Shown here piece by piece: positions 27,111-35,418 of a DNA stretch of 64,000 nt. How positions within the stretch are numbered: position 1 is the stretch's first letter; each line of letters opens with the position of its first letter. The notes beneath the pieces were generated by a model. The model made no database searches, was not told the origin of the DNA, and was given only the letters and a program-made list of their open reading frames with translations. Source of the stretch: CAYFSS01 sp964345975 (GTDB lineage Bacteria > Bacillota > Clostridia > Saccharofermentanales > Fastidiosipilaceae); contig CAYFSS010000002.1 in NCBI GenBank assembly GCA_964345975.1, positions 56,923 through 120,922 of the forward strand. Reading direction: 5' to 3'. The translations under genes were made by a program, and so were the position numbers.

Positions 27111-27175
27111 ATATGGGCATATATCAATCAATATGCATATACAGTTTAGTGGAATGTTTGTAGATAGTTAACTAT
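27111..27175 (+). promoter_or_regulatory. Palindromes upstream of the isomerase gene (candidate operators)
   Basis: An AT-rich 200-base stretch holds ATATG-GG-CATAT (27111-27122) and, eight bases on, the perfect palindrome ATATGCATAT (27131-27140), both built on ATATG/CATAT half sites. A 12-bp perfect palindrome ATAGTTAACTAT (27164-27175) lies just before the ribosome-binding site. No gene is seen in 26930-27193. Regulator and promoter are unknown. Confidence 0.4.
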
Positions 27176-27193
27176 TAAGTGAGAGGAAGAATT

Positions 27194-28051
27194 ATGAGTA
27201 AGGGAAAAATTGGCGTACAAATGATGATGCTTCGAGAGAAAGTCGAAGAAATGGGTGCCTACGAAGTATTCCGGAAGTTACGGGAATTAGGATTCGGTAG
27301 TGTCGAAGTTAGTCAAATACCCATGACAGCTGAGAATGTTGCCGAGATGAAACGTGCCAGCGAAGACTTCGATATTGAAATCGCTGCATGTTCCGCCGGC
27401 TTAGCCCCTATGATGGAAGGTCAGCCCGGCGAGTTTCTCACCACCGACTTTGACAAGATCGTCAATGATTGCCGTGAATTAAATTGCAAATTCTTGCGAA
27501 TCGGGATGCTACCTTTCAACTATATGGGATCGTATGAGAAGAGTATGACGTTTGCGAAAGAAGCAGAAGTGATGGCTGAGCGATTAGCAGCTGAAGGCAT
27601 AGAACTCTACTACCATAATCATCACGTAGAATTCGTGAAGTATGAGGGACAGTATCTTCTCGATATCATTCGCGATAACACGCAGAAACTGGGCTTCGAA
27701 CTTGATGTGCATTGGATCCACCGCGGGGGCGAAGAGCCAGTTCGAGTCATCAAGGCGTATAACGGTCGTGTGAAGTTACTTCATTTAAAGGACTATAGAA
27801 TTTCGGAAGTAAAGATGCCTGAAGACTCCAGTGATCGCGGTGCATTCTTCCAAGCTTTCACAAACGTCATTGAGTTTGCGGAAGTTGGACAAGGCAATCT
27901 TCATTTCAAAGAAATCATGGAAGCCGGTATTGAGAGTGGATCTGAGTACTTCCTGATTGAACAGGATGCACTCTATGGTCGTGACCCCTTCGATGCCTTA
28001 GCTATCAGTCGTGATCATTTGATCGAACTTGGCTACGAATCTTTCTTCTAA
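27194..28051 (+). CDS. Sugar phosphate isomerase/epimerase-like TIM barrel
   Basis: The 285-residue protein belongs to the xylose-isomerase-like TIM barrel family (AP endonuclease 2 superfamily), which includes epimerases, isomerases and inosose dehydratases. Conserved metal-site segments are ELYYHNHHVEF (about 141-151), LGFELDVHWIHRGG (about 167-180), VKLLHLKDYR (about 193-202) and SEYFLIEQD near the C terminus. The start is ATG 27194 behind GAGAGGAAG; GTG 27179 is less likely. The symporter gene is 100 bases downstream. It probably converts the sugar the neighbours import; the exact reaction cannot be told. Confidence 0.83.
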   Translation: MSKGKIGVQMMMLREKVEEMGAYEVFRKLRELGFGSVEVSQIPMTAENVAEMKRASEDFDIEIAACSAGLAPMMEGQPGEFLTTDFDKIVNDCRELNCKFLRIGMLPFNYMGSYEKSMTFAKEAEVMAERLAAEGIELYYHNHHVEFVKYEGQYLLDIIRDNTQKLGFELDVHWIHRGGEEPVRVIKAYNGRVKLLHLKDYRISEVKMPEDSSDRGAFFQAFTNVIEFAEVGQGNLHFKEIMEAGIESGSEYFLIEQDALYGRDPFDALAISRDHLIELGYESFF

Positions 28052-28151
28052 GAGTTGGATTCTTGAATAGACAAAGGGAAGGAATAAGCCACTAAAGTAT
28101 TCTCGTAGTAAATTGCTTCGAGGATACCCATTATGAAAAGGAGCGTGTCAA

Positions 28152-29675
28152 ATGAACACATCGGCAAATAATCTAAAGCCGATTGACCCGAAATATTTGG
28201 GTGAGGGCGGAATCCACAGAGTTCCACTTTGGCGTATTGCCGGATTCGCATTGAATAACACGGCAACCAACCTTTATCTCGTCATGATGATGTACATCTC
28301 GTACTACATGATAGGTTTCGTTGGTGTCGCTACCGTTTTTGCATCAAGTTTCAGCATGATCATGCGTCTCTGGGATGGTGTTACTGACCCATTTATCGGT
28401 TATATGGTTGACAAAACGAATGGCAGATTCGGTAAGAATCGACCTTATATGGTCATTGGGAACATTATCCTTGCAGCCACTAGCTTTGTCATGTTCTTCG
28501 TCACGCCTATGATCCCTGAAGGGGTACCGCGTATTGCCTTCTTTATTGTCATTAATGCAATCTATTATCTTGGTTATACCGCCCAGTGCGTCGTCACAAA
28601 GTCAGCACAGACAGCTCTGACCAATGATCCTAAGCAACGTCCGCTTTTTAGTGTCTTTGACGGGACCTATAATACTATTTTATTCGCCGTGAGTACTATG
28701 ATTATCACAGGTACGTTAGTTCAAAAACATGGTGGTTCTTTCTACGCGTTAGGACTCTACCAGGAACTCTGGGTATGGATCGCTTCGATTTCTGCAATCT
28801 TTACGATCATTGCAGTCATATCCATTACTCCGAAAGATCGATCGGAATTCTTTGGAACGGGTGAACCAATCAAAGTAGGCTTGAGAGATTACTGGGATGT
28901 TCTGAAGAATAATCGTGCGATCCAAATGCTGGTGTTAGCCGCATCAACCGATAAGCTCGGCACTACGACGAGGTCCGGTGCCGCTGCTATCGTACTTTAT
29001 GGTGTAGTAGCAGGGAATATTGCCTTACAGGGCGGATTCACACTCTATTCATCCATTGGTTCAGTGGTCTTCTTAATCCTCGGTGTAGGGGGTTTTGCCA
29101 CCCGATTTGGACAACGCAAAGCCATGATCGTGTCATCAATGGGTGCCATAATTGGTAATGCTCTTCTGGCTGCCCTGTGGCTCTTTGGTGATCCCACCAC
29201 GCTTGGCTTCCCGGGGATTGAAGGTTATGTAGGGCTTTCGTTCTTCACCGTTGCACTCGTTGCCTTGAGTATCGTCACAACGGGCCTTCAAGGTGTAGCC
29301 GGAGGCATCGTAATTCCGATGACTGCTGACTGTGCCGACTATGAAACGTATCGTACAGGTCGTTACGTTCCCGGTTTGATGGGGACCTTATTCTCCTTTG
29401 TGGATAAAATGGTCTCTTCTTTAGCTCCGTTGATCGTTGGACTAGTCTTCGCTTCGATTGGTTTCTCGGAAGCCTTACCGGATGCGACAGCTGAGTACTC
29501 TATTCCAATTAGAAATGCCGGTGTCTTCCTTACTTACGGTCTCATGATTATTGGTTTAACCATGAATATTGTAGCGATGAAATTTTATCCGTTGACCAAA
29601 GAGAAGATGGAAGAAATTCAAGTGAAAATTGCTGATATCAAAGCAAAATCGCTTGGGGCGCCACCTAAAGCATAA
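28152..29675 (+). CDS. GPH-family sugar symporter (MelB-like)
   Basis: The 507-residue protein has about twelve membrane helices and the GPH family signature MRLWDGVTDPFIGYMVDKTN (about 73-92), whose Asp residues bind the coupling cation in MelB. A second signature-like segment MTADCADYETYRTGRYVPGL is near 395-414. This family moves glycosides, pentosides or hexuronides with Na+ or H+. AAGGAGCG precedes the ATG. With the isomerase gene it forms a likely two-gene sugar operon ending at the terminator at 29708. Confidence 0.88.
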   Translation: MNTSANNLKPIDPKYLGEGGIHRVPLWRIAGFALNNTATNLYLVMMMYISYYMIGFVGVATVFASSFSMIMRLWDGVTDPFIGYMVDKTNGRFGKNRPYMVIGNIILAATSFVMFFVTPMIPEGVPRIAFFIVINAIYYLGYTAQCVVTKSAQTALTNDPKQRPLFSVFDGTYNTILFAVSTMIITGTLVQKHGGSFYALGLYQELWVWIASISAIFTIIAVISITPKDRSEFFGTGEPIKVGLRDYWDVLKNNRAIQMLVLAASTDKLGTTTRSGAAAIVLYGVVAGNIALQGGFTLYSSIGSVVFLILGVGGFATRFGQRKAMIVSSMGAIIGNALLAALWLFGDPTTLGFPGIEGYVGLSFFTVALVALSIVTTGLQGVAGGIVIPMTADCADYETYRTGRYVPGLMGTLFSFVDKMVSSLAPLIVGLVFASIGFSEALPDATAEYSIPIRNAGVFLTYGLMIIGLTMNIVAMKFYPLTKEKMEEIQVKIADIKAKSLGAPPKA

Positions 29676-29707
29676 GGGGTCTTTAGTTTAAATTACTAGA
29701 ATTTTCA

Positions 29708-29740
29708 AGGGGACTAGGCTTGCGCCGGTCCTCTTCATTT
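29708..29740 (+). terminator. Intrinsic terminator after the symporter gene
   Basis: AGGGGAC pairs with GTCCTCT and an inner GGC pairs with GCC around TTGC; TTCATTT follows. The T tract is interrupted, so strength is moderate. Confidence 0.6.
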
Positions 29741-29767
29741 GTCACTCACTCTAGGAGGCCTTCAAAC

Positions 29768-30040
29768 ATGCGTGAAAAAGTTAAGCATTGGATTGATAAG
29801 CAATTTGACAGAATCGAAAAACGCGGACCCCAAAAAGTCCACCGCAAGAAGTATCTTTGGTTGGCTGGTCTTACGGGTTGGATGGGTGGTCATCGCTTTT
29901 ATAGTAAGAAGTACCGCTCGGCTATCTTATGTTTATTGTTCTTCTGGACCGGAGTTCCCTTGGTTAATGCCATGATCGATATCATGATTATGTTACCGAA
30001 GGAGAAAGAAATGGATAGCGAAGGCTACGTCTATATTTGA
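29768..30040 (+). CDS. TM2-domain membrane protein
   Basis: AGGAGG at 29752-29757 points to ATG 29768 (90 residues); the longer frame from TTG 29720 has no such site and runs through the terminator. After a basic N terminus comes a TM2 domain (about 32-75): KYLWLAGLTGWMGGHRFY, then GRxxxG-like linker and WTGVPLVNAMIDIMIML. TM2 proteins are two-helix membrane proteins of poorly known function. It is likely transcribed alone. Confidence 0.75.
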   Translation: MREKVKHWIDKQFDRIEKRGPQKVHRKKYLWLAGLTGWMGGHRFYSKKYRSAILCLLFFWTGVPLVNAMIDIMIMLPKEKEMDSEGYVYI

Positions 30041-30094
30041 CTTGATTGTTTAGAATCGTTATCATTGTTTACTGTTTCAAATAGTTAGATCCTC

Positions 30095-30117
30095 GCTCCT
30101 GCATGATGCAAGAGCCG
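30095..30117 (+). promoter_or_regulatory. Hairpin in the rpsF leader, possible S6-S18 site
   Basis: GCTC and GAGC plus TGCA and TGCA arms form a hairpin directly followed by CCGAAA. rpsF leaders in many bacteria have a CCG-bearing structure bound by S6-S18; placement fits, but the match to that motif is by eye only. Confidence 0.3.
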
Positions 30118-30143
30118 AAAGAGTCCGAGAGGAGGTGAATTGA

Positions 30144-30425
30144 ATGAGGAATTATGAGCTAATGATGCTCCTCCGTGCCAATCTTGGCGATGAGGAGACC
30201 CAAAACATCATCGATCGTGTCACAAATACAATTCAAGAACGTGGTGAATTAACCGATCTTGATAAGAAGGGCATCCGTCGTCTCGCCTACGAAATTGAAG
30301 ATGAGAGAGAGGCCTACTACGTCGTTGCACAGTTTAAGTCTGAACCGGACTTTCCTGTGAGTCTTGAGCGTAGCTTGGAGATCAACGACAACGTTTTACG
30401 TTATCTGGTCGTCCGCGAAGACTAA
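30144..30425 (+). CDS. rpsF: 30S ribosomal protein S6
   Basis: S6 pairs with S18 on the 30S platform. The 93-residue protein starts MRNYELMMLLRANLGDEETQ and contains DKKGIRRLAYEIEDEREAYY, both family features. GAGGAGGTG precedes the ATG. It opens the conserved rpsF-ssb-rpsR-rplI-dnaB order. Confidence 0.96.
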   Translation: MRNYELMMLLRANLGDEETQNIIDRVTNTIQERGELTDLDKKGIRRLAYEIEDEREAYYVVAQFKSEPDFPVSLERSLEINDNVLRYLVVRED

Positions 30426-30490
30426 GATTTTATCGAATGAGTTTTCGCACAATCCACAATAGCCGATCACTTAAGTGAAGGAGATATAGG

Positions 30491-30976
30491 ATGAACAAAG
30501 CAATTTTAATGGGACGCCTCACACGTGATCCGGAACTACGTCAAACCAACAACGGAATTTCCGTTTGTAATTTTCAGATTGCAGTAGATCGCCGTTTTAA
30601 GAATGCTCAAGGTGAGCGAGAAGCGGACTTTATTCCAATCGTCTGTTGGCGTCAACAAGCTGAGTTCGTCAATCGCTATTTTCAGAAGGGTGCCAGAATA
30701 GCGCTCGTGGGATCCATCCAAGTCCGTAGTTGGACTCAAGATGACGGTCAGCGTCGCTATATGACTGAAGTCATCGCCGAGGAAGTTTACTTTGCAGATA
30801 GCAAGGGTTCCGGTGGTGGCCAACGCAGCAATGACCGTGATTCGAGTTATGACAATTATTCCGGTTCGAATTCACGTCAAGGCGGCTATCAATCTTCAAA
30901 CCAAGATAATACGTTTGAGGATGATGGTTTCTTTGCAGCACCCGATGACGATACCTCTTTACCTTTCGAACTTTAA
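30491..30976 (+). CDS. ssb: Single-stranded DNA-binding protein SSB
   Basis: SSB coats single-stranded DNA and recruits repair and replication enzymes. The OB fold covers about 1-105 (MNKAILMGRLTRDPELRQTN, DFIPIVCWRQQAEFV), followed by a glycine-, serine- and asparagine-rich linker. The acidic tip reads DDDTSLPFEL, so two residues follow the Pro-Phe that normally ends the protein (nucleotides 30961-30976 read clearly to a TAA). GAAGGAG precedes the ATG. Placement between rpsF and rpsR marks it as the main replicative SSB. Confidence 0.96.
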   Translation: MNKAILMGRLTRDPELRQTNNGISVCNFQIAVDRRFKNAQGEREADFIPIVCWRQQAEFVNRYFQKGARIALVGSIQVRSWTQDDGQRRYMTEVIAEEVYFADSKGSGGGQRSNDRDSSYDNYSGSNSRQGGYQSSNQDNTFEDDGFFAAPDDDTSLPFEL

Positions 30977-31020
30977 GTTCGGCAATTGCTTATTTTTGAT
31001 TACTAGAGGAGATACATATT

Positions 31021-31275
31021 ATGGCTAATCCAAGAGCCGGTGGCGGCCGTCGAGATCGTGATCGCCGCTCCCGTCGTAAATTTTGTCAGTTCTGTGCTGA
31101 TCATGTCGACACTGTAGACTACAAGAACGAAGAATTATTGCGCAATTACATTTCTGAAGACGGTAAGATCCTCCCCAAACGCATGTCGGGGAACTGCGCA
31201 AAGCACCAACGTACGGTTGCAACGGCAGTTAAGCGTGCTCGCCACGTCGCTCTCTTGCCCTTCGTAGCTGATTAG
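31021..31275 (+). CDS. rpsR: 30S ribosomal protein S18, zinc form
   Basis: The 84-residue protein has a basic N terminus (GGGRRDRDRRSRRK), then FCQFCADHVD and GNCAKHQR, a CxxC...CxxH set typical of the zinc-binding S18 form. The core LLRNYISEDGKILPKRMSG is standard. GAGGAG precedes the ATG. It sits 44 bases after ssb and 11 before rplI. Confidence 0.96.
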   Translation: MANPRAGGGRRDRDRRSRRKFCQFCADHVDTVDYKNEELLRNYISEDGKILPKRMSGNCAKHQRTVATAVKRARHVALLPFVAD

Positions 31276-31286
31276 GGAGGCGCAAG

Positions 31287-31907
31287 ATGAAAGTCGTCTT
31301 ATTACAAGATATCAAGAAGCTGGGCGATGCCAACGATGTCGTTGAAGTAAAGCCGGGCTACGCTCGCAACTATCTATTCCGTCAAGGTTTAGCGGTTCCG
31401 GCAACCCCTGCTGAGCTCAATAGAATCAAGACTCAGTCTTTGGCCATTGAAGCTCAGAAAGAACGCAAGCTCAAACTAGCTCAAGAGGCCGGAGCACAGC
31501 TTGAAGGTCGTACCTATGAAGTCACGATGACGGTTGGTGAGGAAGGGCGTCTCTATGGCTCACTCACTCCGATGATGATTGCAAAACTTGTCGCAGAGGA
31601 TGGTTTTGATGTTGATCATCGTGATGTCAACATTCTCGAAGATCTTAGAACTGTCGGTACTACCACCGCAAATGTTCGTCTTCATACTGAGGTTATGGTC
31701 ATCGTCAACGTCGTCGTTAAGGGCGAAGGTGGCGAGGAAGCTCCAACTGAAGAAGCTGAAGAGAATTCAGCCGAAGATACTGTTGATCGTGTCGACAGTA
31801 AGAATGACGAAGAAGTCGTTGAAGAAGAGACTGAGGAAACCGATGCCGAGACGTCGGAAATTCAGGGTGCTGACGAATCAACTTCGGACGAAGCGGAAGA
31901 AGCTTAG
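31287..31907 (+). CDS. rplI: 50S ribosomal protein L9 with acidic tail
   Basis: L9 is the elongated 50S protein that limits frameshifting. Residues 1-50 form the N domain (MKVVLLQDIKKLGDANDVVE, VKPGYARNYLFRQGLA), then a long helix and the C domain (LYGSLTPMMIAKLV) to about 145. L9 normally ends near 150; here 61 further residues, mostly Glu and Asp with a few Ser and Thr, follow (146-206). GGGAGG precedes the ATG; dnaB is eight bases downstream. Confidence 0.95.
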   Translation: MKVVLLQDIKKLGDANDVVEVKPGYARNYLFRQGLAVPATPAELNRIKTQSLAIEAQKERKLKLAQEAGAQLEGRTYEVTMTVGEEGRLYGSLTPMMIAKLVAEDGFDVDHRDVNILEDLRTVGTTTANVRLHTEVMVIVNVVVKGEGGEEAPTEEAEENSAEDTVDRVDSKNDEEVVEEETEETDAETSEIQGADESTSDEAEEA

Positions 31908-31915
31908 GAGAATTC

Positions 31916-33460
31916 ATGGATAGAGAGCGGTCACCATGGTCCGGCTCATCTGATGATGATCTTTATACGGGACTAAGACCCCCTCAAAATGACGAAGCGG
32001 AGCGCTCAGCCTTAGGCTGTGCGCTCCTTTCTGAAGAAGCCTTAGAACTCATGATGGCGCAATTGGATGACGATGATTTCTATAATCCGTCCCATCGCGT
32101 CATTTCGGCTGCCATGCGACATCTTGCGCTTAACAGCAAACCTGTGGATACCTTAACTTTAGCGGAGGAGTTAGAGCGACGAAAGAAACTCGATGAGATC
32201 GGTGGGCGCTCTTACATCTTTGAATTAACGAGCAGCACGCCTGTATTGAGTAATGCTATACATTACTATTCGTTAGTTCGGCAAAAATCATTGCTTAGAC
32301 AAATAATTCTTACCCTTGATGAAGTGAAAGGTGAAGCTTACGGGAGTGAAGATGCAAGCCGCATTCTAGACCTCGCTGCCGCCAAGCTGTTCGACCTCAA
32401 ACTGGAAGATGGCACGATTGGTCCTCAATCCTTAACTAAGGTCTTAGGGCAAGTGATCAATGAAATCCACGACTTACAACGTGGTGATCTGGTTGGTCTT
32501 CGCGTTAAAACGGGTTATCCGTCTCTTGATAAACTCTTGGGTGGACTTAAGACCGGTACGTTGAACATCGTAGCGGCTCGTCCTGCTATGGGTAAATCAG
32601 CCTTAGCCATCAACATTGCACATAAAGTGAGCGTCTACCAAAATAAGCCAACAGCTGTCTTCAGTCTTGAGATGAGTCGATCTGAGATCGGTATAAGAAT
32701 CATGAGTGCTGAGTCTCTCATTGACTCGTATAAATTAAGTACCGGGGACTTCCAAGCAGAAGCATGGTCCGATATCACCCGAGCCCTCGCACCCCTTTAC
32801 ACTTCACCGCTATTCATCGATGACAGAGCAGGGGCTAGCCCGTTGAGTATTCTATCGGAATGTCGAAGACTAAAGCTTGAGCATGGTCTTGCGCTTGTTA
32901 TCATTGACTATTTGCAGTTGATGTCGCCGGATGGTCGCCATGAATCAAGACAACAAGAAATATCCGAGATTTCTCGTAATCTAAAACTCTTAGCGAAGGA
33001 GTTGGACGTGCCGGTTTTGGCACTATCCCAACTTAGTCGTGCAGTTGAACAAAGGCAGAATAAGAGACCGATGCTTTCTGATTTGAGAGATTCAGGGTCA
33101 ATTGAACAAGATGCGGACACGGTCTTATTTATTTATCGGGATTCATATTATCAGGAAACCCCGGAATCATCGCGGGAAACCGCTGAAATCATCGTAGCCA
33201 AGAATAGAGGCGGCTCGACCGGAACGATTAACTTGACTTGGATTCCAAAGAATACCTTGTTTGTCGACGAATCCTATCGTGAAGCTCCACCGGAAAGAAT
33301 GACGTCAGGTGTGCCGGATCCGCCGGAAGACTTCGCCATGGACTCGTTGCCTTTTGATCCTACCGATGATGGTCCTGATATGAATTCATATGCGGAGATT
33401 CTCCCTGCAGATGATTCAGATCTTGTGGCTATTGATGAATCTTCGTTACCTTATGAGTAG
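31916..33460 (+). CDS. dnaB: Replicative DNA helicase DnaB
   Basis: DnaB (DnaC in B. subtilis) unwinds DNA at the fork. The 514-residue protein has the N-terminal helical domain (about 25-125, PPQNDEAERSALGCALLS), the linker, and the RecA-like domain with Walker A ARPAMGKSAL (about 222-231), Walker B LVIIDYLQLM and the GGSTGTINLTW segment. The C-terminal 60 residues are acidic and probably disordered. There is no intein. AGGAG precedes the ATG. The tilS start overlaps its stop. Confidence 0.96.
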   Translation: MDRERSPWSGSSDDDLYTGLRPPQNDEAERSALGCALLSEEALELMMAQLDDDDFYNPSHRVISAAMRHLALNSKPVDTLTLAEELERRKKLDEIGGRSYIFELTSSTPVLSNAIHYYSLVRQKSLLRQIILTLDEVKGEAYGSEDASRILDLAAAKLFDLKLEDGTIGPQSLTKVLGQVINEIHDLQRGDLVGLRVKTGYPSLDKLLGGLKTGTLNIVAARPAMGKSALAINIAHKVSVYQNKPTAVFSLEMSRSEIGIRIMSAESLIDSYKLSTGDFQAEAWSDITRALAPLYTSPLFIDDRAGASPLSILSECRRLKLEHGLALVIIDYLQLMSPDGRHESRQQEISEISRNLKLLAKELDVPVLALSQLSRAVEQRQNKRPMLSDLRDSGSIEQDADTVLFIYRDSYYQETPESSRETAEIIVAKNRGGSTGTINLTWIPKNTLFVDESYREAPPERMTSGVPDPPEDFAMDSLPFDPTDDGPDMNSYAEILPADDSDLVAIDESSLPYE

Positions 33461-34784
33461 TGTACGAGAGTTCGTTTGGAGCGAAGTTGATAAGCTGTTA
33501 TTGAGCCGAGAAGGGTCTACCCCCGTACTCGGATTAGCTGTATCGGGGGGGACGGACTCACGTGCTCTCTTAGAACTAATGAAGGATTATCCGGCTGAAC
33601 TTCATATCATTCATGTAGATCATGGGCTTCGACCGTCTTCCGGACTTGAAGCGAAAGAAGTAGCTCAGTTGGCGGTTCAGCTTGGGATGGAATTTCATTT
33701 ATATGAGTATTCTATTCAAGATTATAGAAATTTACCTGCCATTGGGCTTGAAGCTAAGGCAAGGATGCTCAGGTATCGTGCATTTGAAGATTGGCTTAGT
33801 GGAGGTGACCGACTGATCTTGTTAGGTCATCATGCTGATGATCAAGCAGAGACAGTTCTGATGAATATTTTTCGTGGGACTCATGTAACCGGTTTACGAG
33901 GCATGCCCCAAAGAAGAGATGCTTACTTTCGGCCACTCTTAAAAATAAGGCGAAACACACTTGAAGGCTACTTAACTGAGCACAAGATCGTTGCGATAGA
34001 AGATGAGAGCAACAAGGATCCTCGTTTGACTCGTAATCGTGTTCGACATGAAATTATGCCTCTCTTAACGGATGTATTTAAGAGTGACCCTACGACCATG
34101 TTGCTGCGCATCTCAAACACGATCGAAGAGGAAGTCAGCATCAATACAGCTCTGCTACAGAGATCGTTTGGCGAGTATCTCATTTCCCGAAATGGTATTT
34201 ATAGCAGCATCAAAGATGTAGATACGGAGATCGTAAGAGCCATTCTCCGGCATGTCCTACCAAGTCGAGACCTAAGCAGACAACACTACCTTGATATGGC
34301 CGGGCTCTTGAAACAGAATGAATTTAAGACGCTAGATCTCCCACACTTTACGTTTGCAAGTGGTTGGGGGTATTACACGTGGGGGGAGATAGCGGAAGAT
34401 CTACGGTCCAAATTGGCCCATCGTGTCATGGCAGATTACCCTCAAGTCGAAGCATCGTCGCTTGATTCTATAGAAACGAAGATCCACAACCATTGGAAAT
34501 TAGAGATCTATAGAGGGCAGGCCATAGGGGGTCCTTGGTCCTTTCAAGTTGAGCAGGACATTTATGAGAAGCTTGAATGGAAGACCTTGGAGATCGTAGA
34601 AGATCGGCGATCTTGGCGTGAGAAACTAAAGAAGCTTGGAGTACCTGCCCCCATCAGGGAAAGACTGCCACTTTGTTTTCTCAATAACAAACTTGTATGG
34701 GTGCCGGGCTTTAAGATATCACGCCCTAGAGCAGGGGATATCTGCTTGTTTTGGGACAACTTAAGCACTCATAATGCTATATAA
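33453..34784 (+). CDS. tilS: tRNA(Ile)-lysidine synthetase TilS
   Basis: TilS converts C34 of tRNA-Ile(CAU) to lysidine so that it reads AUA; this is essential. The PP-loop SGGTDSRALLEL is near residue 31, with HVDHGLRPSSGLEAKEVAQ, LGHHADDQAETVLMNIFRGT and the EDESNKDPRLTRNRVRHEIMP block following, then a C-terminal domain. I chose ATG 33453, which overlaps dnaB by eight bases (443 residues); ATG 33435 is an alternative, and neither has a clear ribosome-binding site, which suggests coupling to dnaB. The tilS-hpt-ftsH order is classic for Firmicutes. Confidence 0.93.
   Translation: MSSVREFVWSEVDKLLLSREGSTPVLGLAVSGGTDSRALLELMKDYPAELHIIHVDHGLRPSSGLEAKEVAQLAVQLGMEFHLYEYSIQDYRNLPAIGLEAKARMLRYRAFEDWLSGGDRLILLGHHADDQAETVLMNIFRGTHVTGLRGMPQRRDAYFRPLLKIRRNTLEGYLTEHKIVAIEDESNKDPRLTRNRVRHEIMPLLTDVFKSDPTTMLLRISNTIEEEVSINTALLQRSFGEYLISRNGIYSSIKDVDTEIVRAILRHVLPSRDLSRQHYLDMAGLLKQNEFKTLDLPHFTFASGWGYYTWGEIAEDLRSKLAHRVMADYPQVEASSLDSIETKIHNHWKLEIYRGQAIGGPWSFQVEQDIYEKLEWKTLEIVEDRRSWREKLKKLGVPAPIRERLPLCFLNNKLVWVPGFKISRPRAGDICLFWDNLSTHNAI
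34778..34783 (+). promoter_or_regulatory. Possible extended -10 promoter for hpt-ftsH
   Basis: TGCTATATAAT within the last codons of tilS resembles an extended -10 element; no convincing -35 box is seen. Confidence 0.3.
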
Positions 34785-34819
34785 TCAAGTACCTTGAAGG
34801 TTTATTTGGGAGGAAATTC

Positions 34820-35389
34820 ATGAGGGATGGTCAATTATCAGCAGTAGCAGGTCTCAAACCTGTTGAGGTGCTGCTTGATGAAGAGCAAATTCAAACGATG
34901 GTTAAGCGTATCGCATCTGACATAACAAGAGATTATGCAGGGAAGGAAATCCTGATGATCTGTGTGTTGAAAGGTGCTTTTGTGTTTATGTCGGATCTTG
35001 TTCGTGAAGTTGATCTTCACGTTCAAACTGAATTCATGGCAGTATCGAGCTATCAAGGATCTAAGTCTACAGGTGTCGTTCGAATTATTAAGGACGTCGA
35101 CCAAGATATTAGTGATAAACACGTCATCATCGTTGAAGATATCATCGATACAGGATTGACCCTCAAGAAACTTACAGAACTCTTGCAGACACGCAGACCG
35201 GCCTCGCTAGAACTCTGTACTGCTTTCGACAAACCTTCGCGTCGTAAAGTTGATATTGATGTCCGCTATAAGGGAATTGAAATCCCTGATCGTTTTGTCG
35301 TAGGCTACGGTTTAGATTACGATGGACAGTATCGTAATTTGAATAAGCTCTACGTTATTGGTGATGAACAAGATGAAGTATGTTCTTAA
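34820..35389 (+). CDS. hpt: Hypoxanthine phosphoribosyltransferase
   Basis: Hpt salvages hypoxanthine and guanine with PRPP. The 189-residue protein has the PRPP motif VIIVEDIIDTGLTLKKL (about 103-119), the flexible-loop region MAVSSYQGSKSTG, and VVGYGLDYDGQYRNL near the end. GGGAGG precedes the ATG. It is 35 bases after tilS and 29 before ftsH. Confidence 0.96.
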   Translation: MRDGQLSAVAGLKPVEVLLDEEQIQTMVKRIASDITRDYAGKEILMICVLKGAFVFMSDLVREVDLHVQTEFMAVSSYQGSKSTGVVRIIKDVDQDISDKHVIIVEDIIDTGLTLKKLTELLQTRRPASLELCTAFDKPSRRKVDIDVRYKGIEIPDRFVVGYGLDYDGQYRNLNKLYVIGDEQDEVCS

Positions 35390-35418
35390 AGTTGGCTTGA
35401 ACTTAGACAGGACGGTTT

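Noticed and set aside
15170..30066. Shared 12-mer ATCGTTATCATT at 15170 and 30055, both before genes
   Set aside because: In 64 kb many 12-mers recur by chance, and the bases around the two copies differ; a Fur or Zur site is not convincing.
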